Shown: positions 1 to 5,639 of the stretch, piece after piece
Layout of the letters: each line of letters begins with the position of its first letter
Position numbering within the stretch: position 1 is the first letter of the stretch
Source of the DNA: Salinisphaera sp. UBA6602
Lineage (GTDB): Bacteria; Pseudomonadota; Gammaproteobacteria; Nevskiales; Salinisphaeraceae
Assembly: GCA_002433465.1 (NCBI GenBank)
Contig: DJIE01000122.1
Location: forward strand, 15,320-21,629
Length of the DNA stretch: 6,310 nucleotides
Direction: 5' to 3'
The notes under the pieces: generated by a model
Databases searched by the model: none
What the model was told of the DNA's origin: nothing
What the model saw: only the letters and a program-made list of their open reading frames with translations
Program-made: the position numbers and the translations under genes

Positions 1-166
1 GGGCGCGATCGCCCGCCATTTCGAAGCCGTTGCGCCGTAGCGTCCTTTCGAAAGCGTCATGAGCGGACAGTGCATTGGCCGTGCGTGGCTCGGTCAGGTC
101 GGCGACCAACGCGGTCGTTGTACGGCGCCGCGAAACCGGTCCGCCACTTCCGCCTGTTGCGTTCAT
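1..166 (-). CDS. Uncertain open frame running off the left edge (possible N-terminus of an unknown protein)
   Basis: A minus-strand frame opens with ATG at 166 and stays open to base 1, giving 55 codons. It begins MNATGGSGG, followed by an Arg/Thr-rich stretch and then a more ordinary segment around residues 20-55 that includes DAFERTLRRNGF. I recognise no family. It would follow the racemase-like gene on the same strand after a 59-bp gap, so it could be the next operon member. Against it, no SD precedes the ATG and its third-position GC (about two thirds) is lower than in the neighbours. An in-frame TTG at 187 is another possible start. A competing reading is the plus-strand frame 2-40, which ends GAIARHFEAVAP then TAG and could be the tail of a convergent gene. 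I cannot decide between them. Apart from these, bases 167-225 show nothing I can name. Confidence 0.22.
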   Translation of the reverse strand, partial: MNATGGSGGPVSRRRTTTALVADLTEPRTANALSAHDAFERTLRRNGFEMAGDRA

Positions 167-225
167 AGGCGGAATGAATACATCCAAGAACGACGCGCCC
201 GCCGCGACGAGCGAACACGCAAAAC

Positions 226-1272
226 TTAGTCCCGAGATTGTGTGCAGGTCAGGATGCCGCGCAGCTGGGAACTGTCGACCAGTTCGTCGTCCGGGTTCAC
301 AACGATCTGCGAGCGGGCGAGGACGTAGGCCTTGCCGGTGATGGTGTTTTCCACCACGTCGTAGCCGCCGGCCCGGGCGACGCGCGTGAACGTGCCCAGA
401 AAGCTCGATCCGCGCAGCGACACCGTTTCCAGGGTATCGCCCGGCTGCATGCGGCCTTCGTAGTGCATCAACGCCATGCGCGCGGAGGTGCCGGTGCCCG
501 TGGTGCTGCGACAGATCACGCCGGGGTGTACATAGGTGGCCGAGCGCGAGCGATAGTGGCCGGCTCCGGTCTGTTCGACCTCGCCCATGAAGTGCAGAAA
601 CGGCAGCGGCCCGACATCGCCGAGCTCGTAATGGGAAAAGCCGCGTTCTTGCAGAATCGCCTCGACGATCGCCTGGGCACAGTGGGCCAGCCGCGACTCC
701 TCGTCGCGGGTCAGCGAAAAGCCCAGCTCGGCGGCGTCCACCAGCGCATAGAAGCCGCCGCTATAGGCAATGCTGTAGGTCACCTCACCAATCAGCGGCA
801 CGTGAATCGTGGCGCGATGGGTATCGATATAGCTGGGCAGGCCTTCGCAGGTGATGGCCTCGACTACGCCGTTCTCGACCCGTGCTTCGATCGCCACGCG
901 CCCGGCGGGCGATTCCAGCACGAACTGCTGGCGGCCTTCGCGCTTGGGGATCATGTGGTTGTCGAGCAGGGCAGTGGCCGTACAGATGGTGTTGGAGCCG
1001 GAATAGATGGGGTAACCCATCACTTCCATGATGATATAGCCGGCCTGCGCCTCGGGATTGGACGGCGGCACGATCAGGTCCACCGACATCTCCGGGATGC
1101 CGTAGGGCTCTTCGAGCAGGACGGTGCGCAGGCCGTCGGCATGGTCGCGCAGGTATTCCATCTGCTGGCGTACCGTTGCGCCGGGCAGGCGGATGATGCC
1201 GCCCACGACGATGCGGCTGACGTCGCCGCCGGCATGGGTATCGATGATCTGAAACGTCAGTTCTGCGCTCAT
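226..1272 (-). CDS. Proline racemase / hydroxyproline epimerase superfamily protein with replaced catalytic cysteines
   Basis: This 348-residue protein has the full-length fold of the proline racemase superfamily, whose members racemise proline, epimerise 4-hydroxyproline or dehydrate trans-3-hydroxy-L-proline in the cytoplasm. Seen: an N-terminal DTHAGGD near residues 11-17 (family T/HxxGE region), GYPIYSGSNTIC at 86-97, SGGFYALVDA at 171-180, and CRSTTGTGTSARMA at 254-267. Classical racemases have Cys in MCGH and again in DRSPCGTG. Here those positions are Ser91 and Thr258, the His of MCGH is Ser93, and the Asp before RS is Cys254. From family knowledge, Cys/Cys enzymes racemise or epimerise and Cys/Thr enzymes dehydrate trans-3-hydroxyproline; Ser/Cys members also exist. 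Ser/Thr is unusual, so the substrate is open. I chose ATG 1272 rather than the in-frame upstream start near 1353, because the family homology begins there, AAGAGA lies shortly upstream, and the longer form would overlap the MDR gene. The gap to that gene is 41 bp, suggesting co-transcription. Confidence 0.9.
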   Translation of the reverse strand: MSAELTFQIIDTHAGGDVSRIVVGGIIRLPGATVRQQMEYLRDHADGLRTVLLEEPYGIPEMSVDLIVPPSNPEAQAGYIIMEVMGYPIYSGSNTICTATALLDNHMIPKREGRQQFVLESPAGRVAIEARVENGVVEAITCEGLPSYIDTHRATIHVPLIGEVTYSIAYSGGFYALVDAAELGFSLTRDEESRLAHCAQAIVEAILQERGFSHYELGDVGPLPFLHFMGEVEQTGAGHYRSRSATYVHPGVICRSTTGTGTSARMALMHYEGRMQPGDTLETVSLRGSSFLGTFTRVARAGGYDVVENTITGKAYVLARSQIVVNPDDELVDSSQLRGILTCTQSRD

Positions 1273-1313
1273 GCCACGGTCTCTTGCAAAATGCTGCTGC
1301 GAATTCGGCGTGT

Positions 1314-2480
1314 TTAGGCGCTCAGCGCGTAGCGGGCGCCGTGCTGGTCCCACTGGCTGTCGGGTACGATCACGATCTTGCCCAGGTAATTGCTCGACCG
1401 ATCCACGAAATAGCGCTCGGCTTCATGCAGGTCCGAGAGCTTGAACGCGGCATGCAACACCGGCTGAAGCTCACCGCCGCGAATCCAGCGCATGAGCTGT
1501 TCGGCCTCATCGCGGGTACCGTGGGAGACACCGAAAATCTGCACCTGATAGAGATAGATACGCGTCCAAAGCACCTCGCTGACATTGCCGCCGCTCGCAC
1601 CGGCGATGCTCAGACGCGGATAGGTCCTGCGCCGGCCCATGTCGAAGATCATCGTATCGATGAAGCGATGCGTCATGTCGCCGCCCACCAGATCCATGAC
1701 CGCATCGATGGGTTCGTCGCCGGTGGCCTCACGAACCGTCTGGGTGAAGTTCTCCATATCGGCACGATCAAACACCGCTTCGGCGCCGAGCGCGCGCAGC
1801 GCATCGGCCTTGTCGGGCGTGCTCAGCGCGTAGGGAATGGCGCCGATCACCCGGCACAGCTGGATGAGTGCCGTACCCACGCCGCCGCTGGCGCCGGTAA
1901 CCAGCACGCGCTCGCCGGCGACGATATTCGCCGCCGTGAGCATGTGGTAGCCGGTCTGGTAGGAGCACATGCCCAGGCTGGCCAGTTCGGCGTCGCTCAG
2001 ATCGTTGTCGATGGCATGGAACTGGTCGGCGGGCACGGCCACATACTCGGCATAGCCGCCGTCGGCGCCGTGGCCGTAGTAGTCGGGGGTGAGGTTGATG
2101 TCGCGCCGAGGGCCGTCGACTGTCTCGCCGTAGATATTGAAGTCCAGCAGGCCCCGGTCGCCGATGCGCGAGGCATCGATGCCGTCGCCGACCGCTGCCA
2201 CCCGGCCGACGATATCCGCGCCCTGGATACGCGGGAACGTCAGCGTGGGCGTGCCGCCGATCGCGAACGAGGTCACGTCGCCGGCTTCACGCGTCGGGTA
2301 GAGGCCTTCACGAGCCTTGCGGTCGGTATTGTTCTTGGCCGTGGCGGTCACACGGACCACTACTTCGCCGGCCCCGGGTGTGGGGGTGCGCACATCGTCC
2401 TGGTAGACGAGCTTGTCCACGCCGCCGTGGCCGGTCAGCCGCATCGCGTGCATGGTGTCGGGCAGTGCTTGCGCAGTCAT
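1314..2480 (-). CDS. Zinc-independent MDR-family NAD(P)-dependent oxidoreductase (quinone reductase / alcohol dehydrogenase-like)
   Basis: A 388-residue medium-chain dehydrogenase/reductase. From ATG 2480 the GroES-like domain covers about residues 12-155: MRLTGHGGVDKL at the start, GADIVGRVAAVG at 87-98, and GGYAEYVAVPA at 141-151. The Rossmann nucleotide-binding domain follows, with VTGASGGVG at 194-202 and a downstream acidic/Asp region. The catalytic zinc Cys is absent: the position reads KNNTDRKAREG (49-59). The four-Cys structural zinc loop is also missing, so this should be a zinc-free quinone- or enoyl-reductase-like enzyme using NADPH or NADH. Two stretches lengthen it beyond a typical 320-340 residues: about 60-80 in the N-domain and 110-140 before GGYAEY. 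The exact substrate cannot be read from sequence. Start: an in-frame ATG exists at 2615, but it overlaps the preceding gene's end. ATG 2480 has a weak GACGAG upstream; ATGs at 2513 and 2453 are alternatives. The racemase-like gene follows after 41 bp. Confidence 0.88.
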   Translation of the reverse strand: MTAQALPDTMHAMRLTGHGGVDKLVYQDDVRTPTPGAGEVVVRVTATAKNNTDRKAREGLYPTREAGDVTSFAIGGTPTLTFPRIQGADIVGRVAAVGDGIDASRIGDRGLLDFNIYGETVDGPRRDINLTPDYYGHGADGGYAEYVAVPADQFHAIDNDLSDAELASLGMCSYQTGYHMLTAANIVAGERVLVTGASGGVGTALIQLCRVIGAIPYALSTPDKADALRALGAEAVFDRADMENFTQTVREATGDEPIDAVMDLVGGDMTHRFIDTMIFDMGRRRTYPRLSIAGASGGNVSEVLWTRIYLYQVQIFGVSHGTRDEAEQLMRWIRGGELQPVLHAAFKLSDLHEAERYFVDRSSNYLGKIVIVPDSQWDQHGARYALSA

Positions 2481-2576
2481 GGTGGGGCTCGTCGGTCGGT
2501 GCATCCAATTCATGACCGACGGTATCAAAGACGGCCGCGCTGCCCGTAATCCGATATGCGAAACGCGCCGGGCATA

Positions 2577-2610
2577 GCCGCCAACAGCGGCGCGTGCCGG
2601 CGCCGCCGGC
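2577..2610 (-). terminator. Two tandem GC-rich hairpins just after the small-protein gene
   Basis: Directly downstream of the stop codon at 2612-2614, in the minus-strand direction, lies GCCGGC-GGC-GCCGGC (2610-2596; 6-bp stem, 3-base loop). A second inverted repeat follows, GCCGC / GCGGC around a 5-base loop (2591-2577). Neither is followed by a T-run, so this is not a textbook intrinsic terminator. It could be a Rho-independent-like pause, an mRNA 3' stabiliser or a REP-like element, or simply chance in GC-rich DNA. Confidence 0.28.
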
Positions 2611-2611
2611 T

Positions 2612-3184
2612 TCAACGCGCCTCGGCGACCAGCTCGGTCAGGCGTTGGGTGACCATCTTGTAGCGCTCCCGCGCGGCCTGGCTGCCCAGCGTGGTGGCCA
2701 TGGCGCGATCCTGGGCCGGGACCACCGAGCGCACGTAGCTGATGCGGGCATCGCGATACGCGCGGTAGACGTTATCGCAGGCCGACTGCGCCCTTGCGGC
2801 CGCGCTGCGCGGGCTTACGCTGTAGTCCGCCGCATAGGGCATGGCCGCAGCATAGGCACACTGCCAATAGCGCTGATAGGCCGGCTCGGTTGGATCCTCG
2901 GGCGGGCCGCCCGCGCAGCCGGCCAGAAGCACGGCCGCGAGCATTGCGAGCAGCCCCGCGCCGCCTGCGCGTAGCGAATACGGCTCATTCATCGTGGCTG
3001 GCGGGGGCGTTGCGCTCGGTGGGTCGCTGGCCCTGTGGGCCCTTGGTGCCGGCGCTGGGAGTTTTGCGGCCTCGCGGCGCTGCTGGAACTTGCCCCATAC
3101 GTCGCGCGCGGTGCGCTTGATACGTTCCTGGTTTTCCGGTTTGCGCAACCAGTTGGCGGCCATCGCGCCCAGTGCTCGTTTCAT
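2612..3184 (-). CDS. Small unrecognised protein: basic N-terminal module fused in frame to a lipoprotein-like module
   Basis: From ATG 3184 the frame encodes 190 residues and I recognise no named family. Residues 1-41 are basic and amphipathic (WLRKPENQERIKRTARDVW in the middle), like small soluble helical proteins. Residues 42-64 are a Pro/Ala-rich linker. Residues 72-90 are hydrophobic and end in LLAGC, a bacterial lipobox with Cys90. Residues 91-190 form a mostly helical Ala/Arg/Tyr-rich domain with two further Cys (109 and 136) that could pair in the periplasm. ATG 3184 has AGAGG seven bases upstream, the better initiation signal. Met65 (ATG 2992) has no SD, but starting there would make an ordinary 126-residue lipoprotein with a short signal peptide. 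Either two products share one frame, or the long form is a membrane-anchored fusion with a cytoplasmic N-terminus. The gene follows the GST gene by 116 bp and precedes the MDR gene by 131 bp. Function unknown. Confidence 0.6.
   Translation of the reverse strand: MKRALGAMAANWLRKPENQERIKRTARDVWGKFQQRREAAKLPAPAPRAHRASDPPSATPPPATMNEPYSLRAGGAGLLAMLAAVLLAGCAGGPPEDPTEPAYQRYWQCAYAAAMPYAADYSVSPRSAAARAQSACDNVYRAYRDARISYVRSVVPAQDRAMATTLGSQAARERYKMVTQRLTELVAEAR
2915..2992 (-). other. Internal ATG with lipoprotein signal peptide and lipobox
   Basis: In the same frame as the gene starting at 3184, ATG 2992 opens MNEPYSLRAGG followed by GLLAMLAAVLLAGC. That is a short charged start (Arg8), a hydrophobic core and a lipobox LAGC, with the acylated Cys encoded at 2917-2915. 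If translation starts here, the product is a 126-residue lipoprotein; the residues after Cys (AGG) give no Asp retention signal, so outer-membrane sorting would be expected. The upstream bases lack a recognisable SD, which is the reason for doubt. Confidence 0.5.
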
Positions 3185-3191
3185 GACTCGG

Positions 3192-3196
3192 CCTCT
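3192..3196 (-). promoter_or_regulatory. Shine-Dalgarno AGAGG for the start at 3184
   Basis: Reading on the minus strand, AGAGG lies seven bases before ATG 3184. It is the main reason for preferring the 190-residue form over the internal start at 2992, which has no comparable site. Confidence 0.55.
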
Positions 3197-3300
3197 ATCG
3201 GCGGGTCGGGTTGATGAAACGATGATGGTGGCATGGACGGGCTGGTACAACGCCCCGGCTCGGTTTTTTCGCAATAGGCCGACGGCGGGGCCTGGCTGGA

Positions 3301-4233
3301 CTACGCCTGTACTGCCTCGATACGAAAACCGTCGCGCGGGAAATGCACGCGAACGGGCTGTCCGTCCGGGCCGTCGCGTTGAATGGTCATGCTCTCGGCC
3401 GCGATCGATACCAGCTCGCCCTGGCTGGGTTCGGTGCCGTAATCGGTGGCCGCGACCGAAACCCGTGTGCCGGGCTTGAGTCCGGCTTCGACTGCGGCCG
3501 GCAGCGGTTGCCATTGCTCGCAGCGCGCGGCGATCTGCTGTGCCTGGCCGGCATCGATCTCCTCGCGGGTGCCGTGTCCCAGCGCGCGGATGCGATCGGC
3601 CCAGCCCAGCAGGTTCGGGTAATCATCAAGCAGGGGTGCTACGCCGGGGTTCGAGCGGATATACCAGAGCGGGTGATAGATCGAGAAATCGGCAATGCAG
3701 GGGCGCTCGCCGAACAGAAAGTCGCGGTCGGTCAGCTGTCGATCCAGCGCATCGAGCGTGGGCGGCAGAACGGCGTCGGAGTACGCCGCGTCCGGGCGTA
3801 CGACATGGCCGCCCTTGAATAACGCCGCGCGGTCGGCACCAAAGCTGGCCAGATAGTCTTCGCCGAGTTTTTCGATGAGCACCTTACGACCGGCTGGACG
3901 AAACATCACCGGTACGGCGGCCAGGAACAGGCGCTTGTCGCCGAGCTGTTCGAGCCCGATGACGCTCGCGATATCGGTCTCCGGAAAAAGGCCGGGTGCC
4001 GGCGAGAGTCGCTCGATCTGACGTGTGATCAGATGCGTATCGGCATAGATGTCGCGCCCGATCTGCATGACCGGCGTCTTGCGATAGCCGCCGGTCAGGG
4101 CGACCAGGTCGGGTTTGGGCATGATGCGCGGAATCAGTACCGACTGCCATTCGAGCTGCTTGTAGCCCAGCACGGCCCGGACTTTCTCAGAAAAAGGCGA
4201 CGCCTCGTAATGGTGAAGAATGATCATGGGCAT
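3301..4233 (-). CDS. Glutathione S-transferase family protein with an additional C-terminal beta-rich domain
   Basis: 310 residues. The N-terminal thioredoxin-like domain covers about 3-75: IILHHYEASPFSEKVR holds Ser12 and Ser15 as candidate thiol-activating residues, RKTP at 51-54 carries the conserved cis-Pro, and ADT at 64-66 sits where GSTs bind the gamma-glutamyl group. The all-helical C-terminal GST domain covers about 85-220, with the N-capping region FGERPCIADFSIYHPLW at 174-190. Ordinary GSTs of this layout end near 220-230. Here about 75 more residues follow (GTRVSVAATDYGTEP, then VRVHFPRDGF), which look like a small beta-barrel. The family conjugates or reduces electrophiles with glutathione in the cytoplasm; the substrate here is unknown. 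ATG 4233 is used; an ATG two codons in (4227) is equally possible, and only a weak GAG precedes them. It lies 76 bp after the transporter, so may share its transcript. Confidence 0.88.
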   Translation of the reverse strand: MPMIILHHYEASPFSEKVRAVLGYKQLEWQSVLIPRIMPKPDLVALTGGYRKTPVMQIGRDIYADTHLITRQIERLSPAPGLFPETDIASVIGLEQLGDKRLFLAAVPVMFRPAGRKVLIEKLGEDYLASFGADRAALFKGGHVVRPDAAYSDAVLPPTLDALDRQLTDRDFLFGERPCIADFSIYHPLWYIRSNPGVAPLLDDYPNLLGWADRIRALGHGTREEIDAGQAQQIAARCEQWQPLPAAVEAGLKPGTRVSVAATDYGTEPSQGELVSIAAESMTIQRDGPDGQPVRVHFPRDGFRIEAVQA

Positions 4234-4284
4234 ATGCCGGCTCGAAACGAAAACACCGGCGCAGTCTGCCGGGACGCAAAGCCA

Positions 4285-4305
4285 GGCGCCAGTAATTCAG
4301 GCGCC
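4285..4305 (-). terminator. Hairpin after the transporter gene (weak terminator or attenuator)
   Basis: Four bases beyond the transporter's stop codon, two copies of the self-complementary GGCGCC lie nine bases apart, able to form a 6-bp stem (8 bp with one G-U pair) and a 9-base loop. The downstream sequence TGGCTTTGCG has only a short T stretch, so termination would be weak at best. The same segment is also an 8-base direct repeat, CAGGCGCC (4283-4290 and 4298-4305). Confidence 0.3.
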
Positions 4306-4309
4306 CGAT

Positions 4310-5488
4310 TCAAACGCTAGCTTGCCGATGCTGGCCTCGGGCCGCGGCATACACGCAATAACCGGCTACCGCAGCGAAGACCAGGCAAATACCCATCACC
4401 ACGCCCCAGCCGGCCCATTCGTAGAGCGACACCATGACGCTGGAGCCCAGCGTGCCACCGGCGAATACGGCGGCCACGAACAAGGCGCTCACCGTGCCGG
4501 ACTGCGAACGGGCGAAGTAGTCGTTGAGCAACACGATCTGTGTGGCCTGCTGAAACACCATGCTGCCGCACAGAAGCACCACGCCCACGACGAGCGCCGG
4601 GAACGAGCCCTGAATCACGCCGCATAGGCCGACGACGAACAGAATGGCCGCCACCAGTGTGGCATTGGGCAAGCCGCGGCTGATACGCGTGATCGCGGGT
4701 GCGCCCAGCGATGTGGCAATGCCGACGGCGTAACCGCCGTAGACGATGGCCAGCATCAATGCGCCGCCCCGCTTGTAGCCGATTTCGAATGGCAAACAGG
4801 TGAGTACCGTGGTCAATACGCCAAAAGCCAGTGCCAGGCCTGGGTAGGACAGAGTCACCTGGCAGCGCCAGCTCTTCTTTTGTTCGACCGGCGCGATCGT
4901 CGTATCGCCAGCGGTGGTCGGCCGGCGCGGTATTTCGCTGGCCAGTTCGGGCGGGTCGCGCAGCAGCCAGGCCGAGAAAAGCAGCATCGCCGTGATCGCG
5001 AGGCTGCCGATCTGCCAGTGTTCGAAGGTGACCGAACCGACCGCAATCAGCCGGCCGCCCACCCCGCCGACGATGGTGCCCGCGGTATAGAACGCCAGGT
5101 CGCGGGCGCGATTGTCCGAGCCCTGGATATTGGATGAACCGGTGATCACGGCCGGAATGAGCAACGGCAGCAGAAACACCTGCAGCGCGCGCAGGGTGAA
5201 ATAGGGCAGCGAATCGAACGCCACGGCCTGTGCCGCGAACAGCGCGGCCAGCAGCAGTTCGGTGACGATGACGATACGCATCGCCCGCGCCACGGTAATG
5301 AAACGCCCGAACAACACCGGCCCCGAGGTAAGCACGATGAAGGCGAACGTCATCGGCATCGCGGCCCACAGCACCGATACATCGAAGCTGGTCTGGATAC
5401 GCGCGGCCAGCGGCTGCGGAAAATAGATCGCCGCGGCCGCGGCCGCGCCGGCAACGCCCAGGCGTATGCCGTCTCGATAAGCACTCAT
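4310..5488 (-). CDS. MFS transporter, YnfM-like
   Basis: 392 residues, very hydrophobic, with about 11-12 predicted membrane spans and a polar central loop near residues 178-210 (RDPPELASEIPRRP to EQKKSW) that separates the two six-helix halves. The start of helix 1, IYFPQPLAARI (21-31), and the late segment GTVSALFVAAVFAGGTLGSS (331-350) followed by a GW motif match the YnfM-like group of inner-membrane drug/proton or solute carriers. The loop 2-3 motif A (normally GxLaDRxGRR) is degenerate here: GPVLFGRFITVARAMR at 56-71 lacks the Asp and the Gly-Arg-Arg. Direction and substrate are unknown. ATG 5488 is preferred; a TTG at 5524 in the same frame would add 12 poorly conserved-looking residues. 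The gene is divergent from the amidohydrolase, and the two share a 151-bp control region, so the carrier probably handles that enzyme's substrate or product (inference). Confidence 0.9.
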   Translation of the reverse strand: MSAYRDGIRLGVAGAAAAAAIYFPQPLAARIQTSFDVSVLWAAMPMTFAFIVLTSGPVLFGRFITVARAMRIVIVTELLLAALFAAQAVAFDSLPYFTLRALQVFLLPLLIPAVITGSSNIQGSDNRARDLAFYTAGTIVGGVGGRLIAVGSVTFEHWQIGSLAITAMLLFSAWLLRDPPELASEIPRRPTTAGDTTIAPVEQKKSWRCQVTLSYPGLALAFGVLTTVLTCLPFEIGYKRGGALMLAIVYGGYAVGIATSLGAPAITRISRGLPNATLVAAILFVVGLCGVIQGSFPALVVGVVLLCGSMVFQQATQIVLLNDYFARSQSGTVSALFVAAVFAGGTLGSSVMVSLYEWAGWGVVMGICLVFAAVAGYCVYAAARGQHRQASV

Positions 5489-5639
5489 GTGAGGGGTCCG
5501 ATGAAACCACGAGACCTCTAGCAAGCCTGAATATGTCTGCTACATCAAATAACCGTGCGCGGTCTTTCAAGAAACGAACGCTCGTTCGGTGGTAAGTTGC
5601 CTGCACAACAACGAATCGCCTGATGCGCTGAGGAGCCCC
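5489..5639. promoter_or_regulatory. Divergent promoter region between transporter and amidohydrolase
   Basis: This 151-bp stretch is more AT-rich than its flanks and must hold the start signals for both genes. On the minus strand TTGAAA (5570-5565) resembles a -35 box, but the hexamer 17 bases on (TGATGT) is a poor -10, so I do not claim an exact promoter. Two palindromes lie here: a strong one at 5575-5588 and a weaker ACCGTG/CGCGGT (5552-5563, 5 of 6 pairs). The right-hand end carries GAGGAG (5630-5635), the SD of the amidohydrolase. Confidence 0.6.
5573..5590. promoter_or_regulatory. Palindromic operator, TetR-family type
   Basis: CGAACG-CT-CGTTCG (5575-5588) is a perfect 6-bp inverted repeat around a 2-base centre. 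One further outer pair matches (A5573 with T5590) after a mismatch at 5574/5589. Short palindromes with GAACG/CGTTC arms, in gaps between divergent genes, are typical binding sites of TetR-family repressors (family knowledge). It is about 50 bp upstream of the amidohydrolase ATG and about 85 bp from the transporter ATG, so one bound protein could control both. No regulator gene is visible in the window. Confidence 0.55.

Noticed and set aside
75..341. 88-codon plus-strand open frame at the left edge
   Set aside because: Arg/Pro-rich, no SD, overlaps the end of the racemase-like gene in antisense.
238..1317. Long plus-strand open frame opposite the racemase-like gene
   Set aside because: Rich in Gly, His, Ala and Arg with no family motifs; it is the expected antisense shadow of a high-GC gene whose minus-strand product has clear motifs.
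1284..2549. 421-codon plus-strand open frame opposite the MDR gene
   Set aside because: Composition is His/Gly/Ala-rich and motif-free, while the opposite strand encodes an unmistakable MDR enzyme.
3261..3275. T6 run after CCGGCTCGG as a plus-strand terminator
   Set aside because: The possible stem has only three base pairs and no plus-strand gene ends nearby.
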